From Verrucomicrobiaceae bacterium (GTDB taxonomy: Bacteria; Verrucomicrobiota; Verrucomicrobiia; Verrucomicrobiales; Verrucomicrobiaceae), in contig JADJPM010000001.1 in the NCBI GenBank assembly GCA_016713245.1, forward strand, positions 1,860,001 to 1,924,000: a DNA stretch of 64,000 nt, in the 5' to 3' direction. The position numbers and the translations under genes were made by a program. Position 1 is the stretch's first letter; every line of letters begins with the position of its first letter. Below are positions 57,730-64,000 of this stretch, one piece after another. The notes below the pieces were generated by a model, which was given only the letters and a program-made list of their open reading frames with translations, was not told the origin of the DNA and did not search any database.

Positions 57730-58128
57730 TCAGAGCGCCTTCATCAGCTCCCTTGGCGAGACGACCTGAAAGCGGTGGCCACTGAGGCGGGCGGTTGCGA
57801 AGTGATGGTCGTCAGTCACGAGGTAATCTGCCGAGGCGACGATGGCACAGTCCGTGAACTTGTTGTCATCCACATCATGGGAGATGAGGTGAAAGCGGAA
57901 CGTTGGATCAACGCGGAGGACGTTGCTTGAGATGAGAAACAACTTCTCCAAAATCGCCCAGCGGGATGCCCCGGCACGCTCGGTGATGACTTCCTCGTAT
58001 TCGAGCATGATCTCCGCGCTCATCGCGAGAGTGAACCGCTGGTTTAACCATGCCTGAAGGATGGGATGATACTCATGCCCTGCGGCCCGGGCCTGCAGAA
58101 GGACATTCGTATCCAGCACGACGATCAT
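57730..58128 (-). CDS. PIN-domain toxin (COG1569-like)
   Basis: A 132-residue PIN protein with the acidic residues in VVLDTNVLLQAR, MSAEIMLEYEEVI, DNKFTDCAIVASADYLVTDD. This second PIN module in the window is of a different family from VapC at 24189. It is paired with an antitoxin-like gene that overlaps it by 4 bp (58125-58128). The 91 bp beyond its end (57638-57729) contain no gene. Confidence 0.85.
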   Translation of the reverse strand: MIVVLDTNVLLQARAAGHEYHPILQAWLNQRFTLAMSAEIMLEYEEVITERAGASRWAILEKLFLISSNVLRVDPTFRFHLISHDVDDNKFTDCAIVASADYLVTDDHHFATARLSGHRFQVVSPRELMKAL

Positions 58129-58373
58129 GCCGCGTAAGGATGACGGCTGCGGTGCTCCCGGATTGCCTGCTCGACGAGTGCAGGGTCATGTTTTCCTGCT
58201 TCACGGTCGTTTTCGGCCTCGTCTGCCATCTGTGCGAACAACCAGCGGCGTTCAAACTCCAACAGAAGATCATGCACCGCTCCGATGGCAGCGTCGCTGA
58301 TGGCATCGAGTTTCTGATGCAGGAGGGGACGCAGTTCGCGGGGATCGCGTGGTGTGGACTGGACAGCGCTCAT
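58125..58373 (-). CDS. Antitoxin partner of the PIN toxin
   Basis: An 82-residue, highly charged helical protein (LRPLLHQKLDAISDAAIGAV, HDLLLEFERRW, LVEQAIREHRSRHP) without recognisable domain, placed immediately upstream of and overlapping the PIN toxin gene. Order antitoxin-toxin and overlap support the role. No DNA-binding motif is obvious. Confidence 0.7.
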   Translation of the reverse strand: MSAVQSTPRDPRELRPLLHQKLDAISDAAIGAVHDLLLEFERRWLFAQMADEAENDREAGKHDPALVEQAIREHRSRHPYAA

Positions 58374-58436
58374 GTGGCGAAAGTGCCTCAGGATGGATTT
58401 TTTGGCAAGAGAGCTATTCTTGAGCCCCGTGGGCGC

Positions 58437-58468
58437 AAAAAAAGCCCGGAGAGGTCATCTCCGGGCTT
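58437..58468 (-). terminator. Rho-independent terminator of the PQQ-propeller gene
   Basis: An 11-bp perfect stem (AAGCCCGGAGA/TCTCCGGGCTT) with a 5-base loop is followed on the minus strand by a run of seven T residues. It lies 29 bp downstream of the stop at 58497, making it the clearest intrinsic terminator in the window. The rest of the 58374-58496 gap is the toxin-antitoxin promoter region. Confidence 0.9.
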
Positions 58469-58496
58469 CGTGTGAGTCGAGTTGGTCTGGCGTAAA

Positions 58497-59759
58497 TCAG
58501 TTCACGTCGAGGCAAACGCCTTCTTTGGTGCTGCGGGCGTAGATTTTGCCGCCGGCGAGGACGGGGTAGCTCCAGACTTTGCCTTCGAGGACGTCTTTGC
58601 GGGCGACTTCGCTGTATTTCTCGGGATTGGCGGCGGCGACGACGACTTCGCCTTTGTCGCTGGTGGCGACGACTTTGTCGCCGACGAGGATGACCTGGCC
58701 GGGGCCGAAGCCGCCTTCTTTCCACATGTCCTTGCCGGTGCGGATGTCCACGCAGGCGAGGGGGCCAGCGCCGTATTCCTTGAAGCTGAACATGCCGTAG
58801 AGATAGCCATCCTTCACGACAGGTGTGCTCCAGTGGTTGAAGCACTCGTTTTCACGACGCCAGATCTGCTCGGCGGAGAGTTTGCTGCCTTTTTTGCTGA
58901 GCTTGAAGGCCCCGGCACCGACGCCGTAACCGGCGCTGCAATACACGATGTCCTCAAACACGACCGGCGAGGCGGCAGTGCTTGTCTTGTAGGGGAACTC
59001 GGCACGCCAGAGCACGTCGCCTTTCTTTGGCTCGACGCCGACAAGGCCGGTCTGGGTGAAGAAGATGGCCTGATGCACGCCGTGGATGTCGGCGAGGATC
59101 GGGGTGGCGTGGGTCATCTTGTCGTCCTCGCCCTTCCACAGGACTTTGCCGGTGTTTTTGTTCAAACCGATGAGCGCCTGGCCTTTGCCGCCGCCGGCGA
59201 GCATGAGGATGTCGCCATCGATGAGCGGGGAGGCGGCGTTCTGCCACTTGATCATCTCGCCCTTGTTTTCCTTCATCACATCGTGGTCCCACACGGCTTT
59301 GCCGGTGGCGGCGTCGAAGGCGAAGACGTGCAGGAGGCTGTCGATGACGTAAACTTTGTCGCCGTCGATCACGGGCGTGCTGCGGGAGCCGTCGCCGCCT
59401 TTATTATCACCCGCGCCGGCGTCGCCGCCGCCGTCATACTTCGGGATGACGCTGAGGGGCTTGCTCCAGACTTCCTTGCCGCTGGCGGCGTCGAGGCAGG
59501 CGAGCATTTCGCCGGTGTTGCCATCGGTCTCGCCGGTGACAAGCGTGTAGGCCTTGCCGCCGGAGACGGCGAAGCTGCTGAAGCCGAGGTTAGTGGGCGA
59601 TTTCCAGACCTGATTGAGGCTCCATTTGGCGCCGGCGAGGGCGGGAACGGCTCCATTGCCCGCAGGGCCGCGGAACTTGGCCCAGTCGGTGGAATCAGCG
59701 GAGAAAGCGGCGGTGGCAAAAGCCAGGCCGAGCGCGGTGGTAAGGTGGGTGCGTGTCAT
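58497..59759 (-). CDS. Exported PQQ-binding-like beta-propeller protein
   Basis: The 420-residue protein has a signal peptide (MTRTHLTTALGLAFATAAFS) and multiple PQQ-type blades: ACLDAASGKEVWSKPLS, FAFDAATGKAVWDHDV, IGLNKNTGKVLWKG, GVEPKKGDVLWRAEF and CVDIRTGKDMWKEGG. This is the propeller seen in quinoprotein-like and BamB-like proteins; no PQQ-ligand or dehydrogenase features are visible, so a binding role is likely. Possibly periplasmic. A terminator follows and a repeat region precedes it, so it is a single-gene unit. Confidence 0.88.
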   Translation of the reverse strand: MTRTHLTTALGLAFATAAFSADSTDWAKFRGPAGNGAVPALAGAKWSLNQVWKSPTNLGFSSFAVSGGKAYTLVTGETDGNTGEMLACLDAASGKEVWSKPLSVIPKYDGGGDAGAGDNKGGDGSRSTPVIDGDKVYVIDSLLHVFAFDAATGKAVWDHDVMKENKGEMIKWQNAASPLIDGDILMLAGGGKGQALIGLNKNTGKVLWKGEDDKMTHATPILADIHGVHQAIFFTQTGLVGVEPKKGDVLWRAEFPYKTSTAASPVVFEDIVYCSAGYGVGAGAFKLSKKGSKLSAEQIWRRENECFNHWSTPVVKDGYLYGMFSFKEYGAGPLACVDIRTGKDMWKEGGFGPGQVILVGDKVVATSDKGEVVVAAANPEKYSEVARKDVLEGKVWSYPVLAGGKIYARSTKEGVCLDVN

Positions 59760-59822
59760 GATGTGGATGAGAGAAAGGATGAACGCGGAGCGAGGCGGGC
59801 TCTTTCTAGCGGGGCGGGGAGC

Positions 59823-59907
59823 GTCAGATGTGAGAGGTGAGATGTTAGAAGTCAGAAGTGGTGCCGAGCTTGTCGCTACATCTGACTTCTCACTTCTTAC
59901 GTCTCAC
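59823..59907. repeat. Family I repeat (GTGAGAGGTGAGA / TTCTCAC) inverted
   Basis: GTCAGATGTGAGAGGTGAGA and GTTAGAAGTCAGAAGTGG face ACATCTGACTTCTCACTTCT and TACGTCTCAC about 25 bp on. It fills most of the 154-bp gap between nuoC and the PQQ-propeller gene (59760-59913). Confidence 0.7.
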
Positions 59908-59913
59908 AAAAAC

Positions 59914-60486
59914 TCACTCCACCGGACGACGCGAGCGCGGTTCACGCGTCACGGTGTCGCCGCAGCCGGCGTTGGTGACGAAGGGACCGTCGGCCATCGG
60001 GGCGGTCTTGGTGAAGCCGACATCGGGCATGTCGCTGGGCTTGCCTTCGAGGGGGAAATCCTTCCGCAGCGGGAAGAAGGGATAACCTTCCCACATGAGA
60101 ATGCGGCGCAGATCCGGATGGCCACTGAATTGGATGCCCATCATGTCGTACACCTCGCGTTCATGCCAATTGGCGGTCGGCCAGATGTCGCTGACGGTCG
60201 GCACTTCGACGTCTTCGGCCACAGCGGCACGGACGCGGAGGTGCTGATGGTGGCCGTAGCCGTAGATCTCATACACCATCTCAAAACGCGGCTCCTTGCC
60301 CATGTAGTCGAGGCTGGAGACATCCACGAGGTAGTCGAAGGCCAACTCATCGCGGCAGTATTTCAGCAACGGCTTCGCGCTTTCGAGCGTGACGACGAGC
60401 GTGTGCTCGCCGCGAAAGTCCTTCGTTTCGAGCACGGCGGAACCGAATTTTTGCTTCAAGGCTTCAACCATCTGGGCGGCGTTCAT
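59914..60486 (-). CDS. nuoC: NADH-quinone oxidoreductase subunit C
   Basis: A 190-residue complex I 30-kDa subunit: LAFDYLVDVSSLDYMGKEP, RFEMVYEIYGYGHHQHLRVR, TVSDIWPTANWHEREVYDMM and GIQFSGHPDLRRILMWEGYP, with the family motif ERExyDmxGixFxGHPDLRRIL. It belongs to the peripheral arm of NADH dehydrogenase I. It lies 18 bp after nuoB. No nuoD follows: the next gene downstream is the PQQ-propeller gene. Confidence 0.95.
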   Translation of the reverse strand: MNAAQMVEALKQKFGSAVLETKDFRGEHTLVVTLESAKPLLKYCRDELAFDYLVDVSSLDYMGKEPRFEMVYEIYGYGHHQHLRVRAAVAEDVEVPTVSDIWPTANWHEREVYDMMGIQFSGHPDLRRILMWEGYPFFPLRKDFPLEGKPSDMPDVGFTKTAPMADGPFVTNAGCGDTVTREPRSRRPVE

Positions 60487-60504
60487 GGCGGGGCGGAGAA
60501 AAAA

Positions 60505-61041
60505 TTAAGCGGTGAGTTCGGCGATCAGTTCCTTCTTCTGCTCGACGAAGGAATGCTCGGTTTCGATCTTGTGCTGGAGGCGCATGAGGCCTTCGAGGAG
60601 CGCTTCGGGGCGCGGAGGGCAGCCGGAGATGTAAACATCCACCGGGATGATTTGGTCCACGCCCTGAAGCACGGCGTAGCTGCGATACATGCCGCCGCTG
60701 CTGGCGCAGGCACCCATGGCGATGCACCACTTCGGCTCCGGCATCTGATCCCAGACGCGTTTCACGGCGAGGGCCATCTTGTAGGTCACGGTGCCAGCGA
60801 CGATCATCACGTCGGCTTGACGGGGGGAAAAGCGCATCACTTCCATCCCGAAGCGGCTCAAATCGTAGCGGCTGCACGCGGCGGCCATCATTTCGATGGC
60901 GCAGCAGGCGAGGCCCATTGGCATCGGCCACATGGAGTTCTTGCGCATCCAGTTGATGGCGGAATCGAGCTTGGTGAAAATCACATTGCCTTCGATCTTT
61001 GAGTCGTAAGCGGCGAGGGTAGAGTCAGCAGGGGCGACCAT
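60505..61041 (-). CDS. nuoB: NADH-quinone oxidoreductase subunit B (N2 cluster)
   Basis: The 178-residue subunit has the four Cys ligands of the N2 iron-sulfur cluster: C46, C47 (LACCAIEMM), C112 (MGACASSGGMYRSY) and C141 (YISGCPPRPEALLEG). It couples electron transfer to quinone in complex I. The start at 61041 is not preceded by nuoA, which normally begins the nuo operon; a decayed HNH gene is upstream. Only the B-C pair of nuo genes is in the window. Confidence 0.96.
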   Translation of the reverse strand: MVAPADSTLAAYDSKIEGNVIFTKLDSAINWMRKNSMWPMPMGLACCAIEMMAAACSRYDLSRFGMEVMRFSPRQADVMIVAGTVTYKMALAVKRVWDQMPEPKWCIAMGACASSGGMYRSYAVLQGVDQIIPVDVYISGCPPRPEALLEGLMRLQHKIETEHSFVEQKKELIAELTA

Positions 61042-61099
61042 GGTCTGAAAGAGGGGTTTGAGGGCCGCGAGAGTTACCCCCCCGGCGAGGGAGCGGCAA

Positions 61100-61504
61100 T
61101 CAGATTGTGAATCTTTTCACAAGGGGGCTGGTGCACACTCTCGGAGCAAGGCCAGGGCTTCGATGCTCGGATACTGGCCAGCCGCGGCAATGGCTTGGCG
61201 TTTCAACAGTCGCGACCGAGCATTGAAGCCCAGAATTCTTGTCTCGGCGGGGATGGTAAAAAGGGATCAAAGTGCCGGTCGCCCGCGATATGGAGCCGAG
61301 ATCGCTGCCTTTCGCGATATTGCACTCGAGGCAGGCCAGAGCCAAGTTCGCCAGAGACGTGCGACCACCATGTTTCCGGCTGTGGATGTGCTCGATTTGG
61401 AATCCTACCCAATCGTCCCTCTCATGGAGAAGGCAGTACTCGCAGAGTCCCTCGGCACGGTCCCAAACCTGCCGGCGCAGGGCTGCTGGAACGTGCTGGC
61501 TCAT
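61100..61504 (-). pseudogene. HNH endonuclease gene with internal deletion and frameshift
   Basis: The first 90 residues match an HNH nuclease: LCEYCLLHERDDWVGFQIEH, IHSRKHGGRTSLANLALACL, ECNIAKGSDLGS, FYHPRRDK. In the family this is followed by a W-x-D-H-F segment and about 25 residues before an F-N motif. Here the frame passes straight into unrelated residues and stops at 61100, while the +1 frame carries LGFNARSRLLKRQAIAAAGQ and YPSIEALALLREC to a stop at 61117, which is the expected C-terminus. So about 75-80 bp are missing with a frameshift. Zinc and catalytic residues survive, but the C-terminal part is lost. Confidence 0.7.
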
Positions 61505-61734
61505 GCGGACGCAGCGGCGAGTCGAGCACGAGCCTTCACCAGAGACATGATGTGGTTGAGCATCCGGTATTGTTCGAGTTCCGCCTTTTCCGCCTTGCTG
61601 ATCTCCCCGTTCTTGAGTTTCTGCACCAGCGACTCGACGCGCTGAGACGTGGACTTTGAAGCATGGACGGAACGAAGCTTTCTGGGATCAATGGCTTTAG
61701 AAAGAGCCTGGGCAGCGTCTTCGAGTATTTTCAT
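61501..61734 (-). CDS. Small helical partner of the HNH gene
   Basis: A 77-residue charged helical protein (LEDAAQALSKAIDPRKLRSV, SQRVESLVQKLKNGEISKAE, EQYRMLNHIMSLVKARARLA) that overlaps the HNH gene by 4 bp. A short gene of similar type often precedes this class of HNH gene in related genomes, by my recollection. It may be an antitoxin-like or accessory protein. With the HNH gene decayed it may have no current role. Confidence 0.6.
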   Translation of the reverse strand: MKILEDAAQALSKAIDPRKLRSVHASKSTSQRVESLVQKLKNGEISKAEKAELEQYRMLNHIMSLVKARARLAAASA

Positions 61735-61865
61735 GTGCCGAGTTTAGCGGGCTGGAGAATGAAATTCAAGAGGGACTCGGTTCCTCGGCCTTCCTCTTCC
61801 TTTCTCGATAAAATGAGCCGCCTGTCATACAATCCGCCCGCCCCGGTCACCCAAAGGGCAAATGA

Positions 61866-62378
61866 ATGGACAGCGCCACCGCCGCCAGCCTCGAATCTCT
61901 GCACCCGGACGCCTTCGGGTGGTCCCTGCACTGCTGCGGCGGGGACGCGGGCCGTGCGGAGGACGTTTTGCAAAACGCCTACCTGAAAATCGCGGCGGAG
62001 CGGGTGCGCTTCGACGGGCGCTCGGCCTTCAAGACCTGGTGGTTCGGCGTGATCCGGCTCACGGCGCTGGAGGAGCATCGGCGGGCTCGGTTTCGCGAGT
62101 CGCTGCTCGGGAAGCTGCTCGCCAGCTTCACCGAGGAGCATCATCCCTCGCCCTCCCGGCAGATCGAGCGGGACGAGCAGGCGGCGCGGCTGCGGGCGGC
62201 GCTGGAAAAACTGCCCGCGAGGCAGGCCGAGACGCTGCACCTTGTTTTTTACCAGGATTTGACGCTCAACGAGGCCTCGCAGGTCATGCGAGTGAGCCTC
62301 GGCTCCGTGCGTCAGCATTACGAACGCGGCAAAGCGCGGCTCCGCGAGTTGCTGCAAACCTCCCCCGGCCATGAATGA
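61866..62378 (+). CDS. ECF-type RNA polymerase sigma factor
   Basis: The 170-residue sigma factor has region 2 (GRAEDVLQNAYLKIAAERVR, SAFKTWWFGVIRLTALEEHR) and region 4 (LEKLPARQAETLHLVFYQDL, TLNEASQVMRVSLGSVRQHY, ERGKARLRELL). The intervening linker lacks extra domains. It is followed by a small membrane protein (overlap 8 bp) and a periplasmic LTxxQ protein, the classical layout of a membrane-controlled ECF system. The target promoters are unknown. Confidence 0.93.
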   Translation: MDSATAASLESLHPDAFGWSLHCCGGDAGRAEDVLQNAYLKIAAERVRFDGRSAFKTWWFGVIRLTALEEHRRARFRESLLGKLLASFTEEHHPSPSRQIERDEQAARLRAALEKLPARQAETLHLVFYQDLTLNEASQVMRVSLGSVRQHYERGKARLRELLQTSPGHE

Positions 62379-62670
62379 CGACCTGAAACCCCTCTTCGAC
62401 CATTTGCGCGAGTCCGAACGCCCTGCCGCATCGGCCTGGCATCCGCGATTTTTGCGTGTACCCGCCGCCGAACCTCGCTGGGCACCGCGAATCGCCTTCG
62501 CGGCCGTTTTGGCCTGCGGAGCAGCTTTTTGGCTCCTGCCGCAGCAAAAGCCCCGTTTGGCTGATTTTCCGCCGCTGCTCGATTCGGAGCCTCGCGAGCT
62601 GTTTGCGAGCCTCGATGCGCCTTCGACTGATTTTCTCCTTCCAACCCATCTGACCATTCAACTGCCATGA
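62371..62670 (+). CDS. Small single-pass membrane protein, probable anti-sigma factor
   Basis: A 99-residue protein with a cytoplasmic N-terminus (MNDDLKPLFDHLRESERPAA), one membrane segment (IAFAAVLACGAAFWLLPQQ) and a short periplasmic tail. Overlap with the sigma gene and with the following exported protein suggests it is the anti-sigma factor that tethers the sigma factor, as CnrY does. No zinc anti-sigma motif is present. Function is inferred from position and topology. Confidence 0.6.
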   Translation: MNDDLKPLFDHLRESERPAASAWHPRFLRVPAAEPRWAPRIAFAAVLACGAAFWLLPQQKPRLADFPPLLDSEPRELFASLDAPSTDFLLPTHLTIQLP

Positions 62671-63509
62671 AACACCTCGCCCTCACTCTCATCCTGACCG
62701 CCGCCACGGCCTTTGCCGCTCCTGAAGACCTGCTCAAAGCAGGCCTGCTCAGCCCGGAGATCATTCAGAAAATCAAACCGGAGCTCGAACTCACCGCCGA
62801 GCAGGAATCCAAGATGACTGCCATCGTCAGCGAGGCTCGCGAGAAGGGCTCCTCCGTCGAATCCGCCTTCAAAGAGCAGCAAAAGACGCTGCATCAGATG
62901 CTGCGTGAACCTTCCACCACGGCGGATGCTGCCAGCGCCGTGCTCACGAAGGTGCTGGCCTCCGAGGGGGAGGTGAAGCACCTCCAGCTCCGCACCCTCA
63001 TCGCCCTGCGTGATGTGCTCACGCCAGAGCAGCAAAAGAAAGCGGCGAAGCTGAGCCTCTCCAAGGCGGTGCTCCAATCCTCCGATCTCGAAGCGAGCGT
63101 CAAAGCCAAAGCCAACAAACTCCGCGCCGCCGTCGATGCGCTCGGCGAAAAGCCCACCGAGGCCATGGCCTATCGCGGTGAGGAAATCGAAACGATGATC
63201 AAAAACGGCGACTGGACCTCCGCTGATGCCGCATTGGACTCTCTGATCAAAGACTCCGGCGTGAACGAACCCGAGGAAGCCAGTGCCGCGCCTGATTTTT
63301 CCACCTTCGAGCCGGGCGATACGAATCTCGACGCGCTGCAATCCCGCTTTGAAACCGTCAAAGAGCGGGCGCAGGAGATCATCTCCATCCCCGTGATGCG
63401 CCGCATGCTGAAGGCGAAGGAAGCCTTTGAAACCGCCAAAGCCGCGCAGGACGCGGAAGCTGTCGGTCGCATCCTCACCTTCGCGGAGAAGGAGCTCGAT
63501 AAGAAGTAA
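62667..63509 (+). CDS. Periplasmic LTxxQ (Spy/CpxP/CnrX-like) protein
   Basis: A 280-residue exported helical protein (signal MKHLALTLILTAATAFA). Two LTxxQ motifs, LTAEQESKM near residue 42 and LTPEQQKKA near 118, are the mark of the Spy/CpxP/CnrX family, which acts as an envelope stress or metal sensor. A negatively regulated C-terminal region follows (EEASAAPDFSTFEPG). Its start overlaps the anti-sigma-like gene by 4 bp, so the three genes are translationally linked. It is longer than Spy (about 160) and CnrX (about 150). Confidence 0.72.
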   Translation: MKHLALTLILTAATAFAAPEDLLKAGLLSPEIIQKIKPELELTAEQESKMTAIVSEAREKGSSVESAFKEQQKTLHQMLREPSTTADAASAVLTKVLASEGEVKHLQLRTLIALRDVLTPEQQKKAAKLSLSKAVLQSSDLEASVKAKANKLRAAVDALGEKPTEAMAYRGEEIETMIKNGDWTSADAALDSLIKDSGVNEPEEASAAPDFSTFEPGDTNLDALQSRFETVKERAQEIISIPVMRRMLKAKEAFETAKAAQDAEAVGRILTFAEKELDKK

Positions 63510-63515
63510 GCCGCG

Positions 63516-64000
63516 TCAAGGCGCCAGCCGCTCTAGCGTCCACGAACCATTTTCAGCACGCTCATACTGGAAGCGGTCGTGCAGGCGGTGCGGGCCGCCC
63601 TGCCAGAATTCGATGGTGCGCGGCTTCACGCGAAAACCTCCCCAGAAAGACGGCAGTGGCACTTCGCCGGCGTTGAATTTCTCCTTCAGCTTCGCCCATT
63701 CCATCTCCAGCAGTTTACGCGAAGAGATCGCCTGGCTTTGTCGCGAGGCCCAGGCGGCGATCTGGCTTTCGCGAGGGCGGGTGAGGAAGTATTTCAGCGT
63801 CTCCGTCATCGAAACCCGCTCCGCCGTGCCGGTCACGATCACCTGCCGCTCCAGCGCCAGCCAGGGAAACAGCAGCGACACCTCTGGATTCACCGCGATA
63901 TGCGCCGCCTTGCGGCTTTCAAGGTTGGTGAAAAACACAAAGCCTCGCGCATCGAGCGACTTCAGCAGCACCGTCCGCACCAGCGGCCGACCTTCCGCAT
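63516..64000 (-). CDS. pdxH: Pyridoxamine 5'-phosphate oxidase, C-terminal part, cut by window edge
   Basis: The visible 161 residues cover most of PdxH from AEGRPLVRTVLLKSLDARGF through FFTNLESRKAAHIAVNPEVS and IVTGTAERV to VPLPSFWGGFRVKPRTIEFW and RLHDRFQYER. The FMN- and substrate-contact Arg residues in RLHDR and the PxFWGG motif are present. The N-terminus lies beyond base 64000. The enzyme makes pyridoxal phosphate. The gene converges with the sigma-factor operon, 6 bp apart. Confidence 0.95.
   Translation of the reverse strand, partial: AEGRPLVRTVLLKSLDARGFVFFTNLESRKAAHIAVNPEVSLLFPWLALERQVIVTGTAERVSMTETLKYFLTRPRESQIAAWASRQSQAISSRKLLEMEWAKLKEKFNAGEVPLPSFWGGFRVKPRTIEFWQGGPHRLHDRFQYERAENGSWTLERLAP

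Noticed and set aside
1..64000. tRNA or rRNA genes
   Set aside because: No cloverleaf or rRNA-like sequence was noticed in the gaps; short gaps were read but not run through a detector, so a missed tRNA is possible.

Overview
The window is GC-rich and gene-dense and looks like a piece of a Verrucomicrobiota chromosome, probably Verrucomicrobiaceae/Prosthecobacter-like. That is an inference from content: a cytochrome-DUF1549-DUF1553 protein, DUF1080, DUF3500 and DUF6600 proteins, an exosortase with EpsI inside an exopolysaccharide operon, AttH plus its ABC transporter, and many microsatellite-like hairpin repeats. I found no rRNA, tRNA, CRISPR array or transposase.

Region 1 (1-16022, all minus strand) is a long exopolysaccharide/exosortase operon. 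Reading downstream it runs DAHP synthase, heptose-7-phosphate kinase (rfaE1), a frameshifted gmhA, an FkbM methyltransferase, a Wzx flippase, a Wzy-like polymerase, glycosyltransferases and a hexapeptide acyltransferase, exosortase, EpsI, LarE, LarB, a CapK-like adenylate-forming enzyme, a WecG/TagA glycosyltransferase and a truncated bi-domain oxidoreductase. Most neighbours overlap by 4 bp (ATGA/GTGA). The nickel-pincer cofactor genes larE-larB sit inside this chain.

Region 2 (16.4-31.3 kb) is mixed: a large DUF6600 lipoprotein with a 23-residue tandem repeat, DUF1080 and DUF3500 secreted proteins, GlmS, a VapBC-type module flanked by a 39-bp direct repeat that splits the 5' end of a FAD oxidoreductase gene, a protein joining an anti-sigma-like N-terminus to a LOV-like PAS domain, a zincin, RDD and TrkA_C membrane proteins, and a PSCyt1/DUF1549/DUF1553 protein.

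Region 3 (31.4-38.4 kb, minus) holds a Coa1-like protein, an AttH lipocalin-like protein, a double FtsX-type permease, its ATPase and RecG. Region 4 (38.5-45.4 kb) is sugar-related: an RbsB-like binding protein, an RbsC-like permease with an extra extracytoplasmic segment and no ATPase beside it, then an HpaI-type aldolase, a BNR sialidase-like protein and an SDR dehydrogenase opposite a GntR/LacI hybrid regulator.

Region 5 (45.5-57.6 kb) contains a DUF4143 ATPase, secreted glycosidase-like proteins including a GH99-like/esterase fusion, a malonate module (MadL, MadM, MatB-like ligase) interrupted by a secreted propeller protein, and a nucleoside-type MFS transporter. Region 6 (57.7-64.0 kb) has a PIN toxin/antitoxin pair, a PQQ-propeller protein with a clear terminator, an isolated nuoB-nuoC pair, a decayed HNH endonuclease gene, an ECF sigma/anti-sigma-like/LTxxQ trio and the 3' part of pdxH.

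The most unusual theme is short-period (8-9 bp) repeats. They form hairpins between genes and also sit in frame inside several coding regions; one supplies the signal peptide of the AttH protein.
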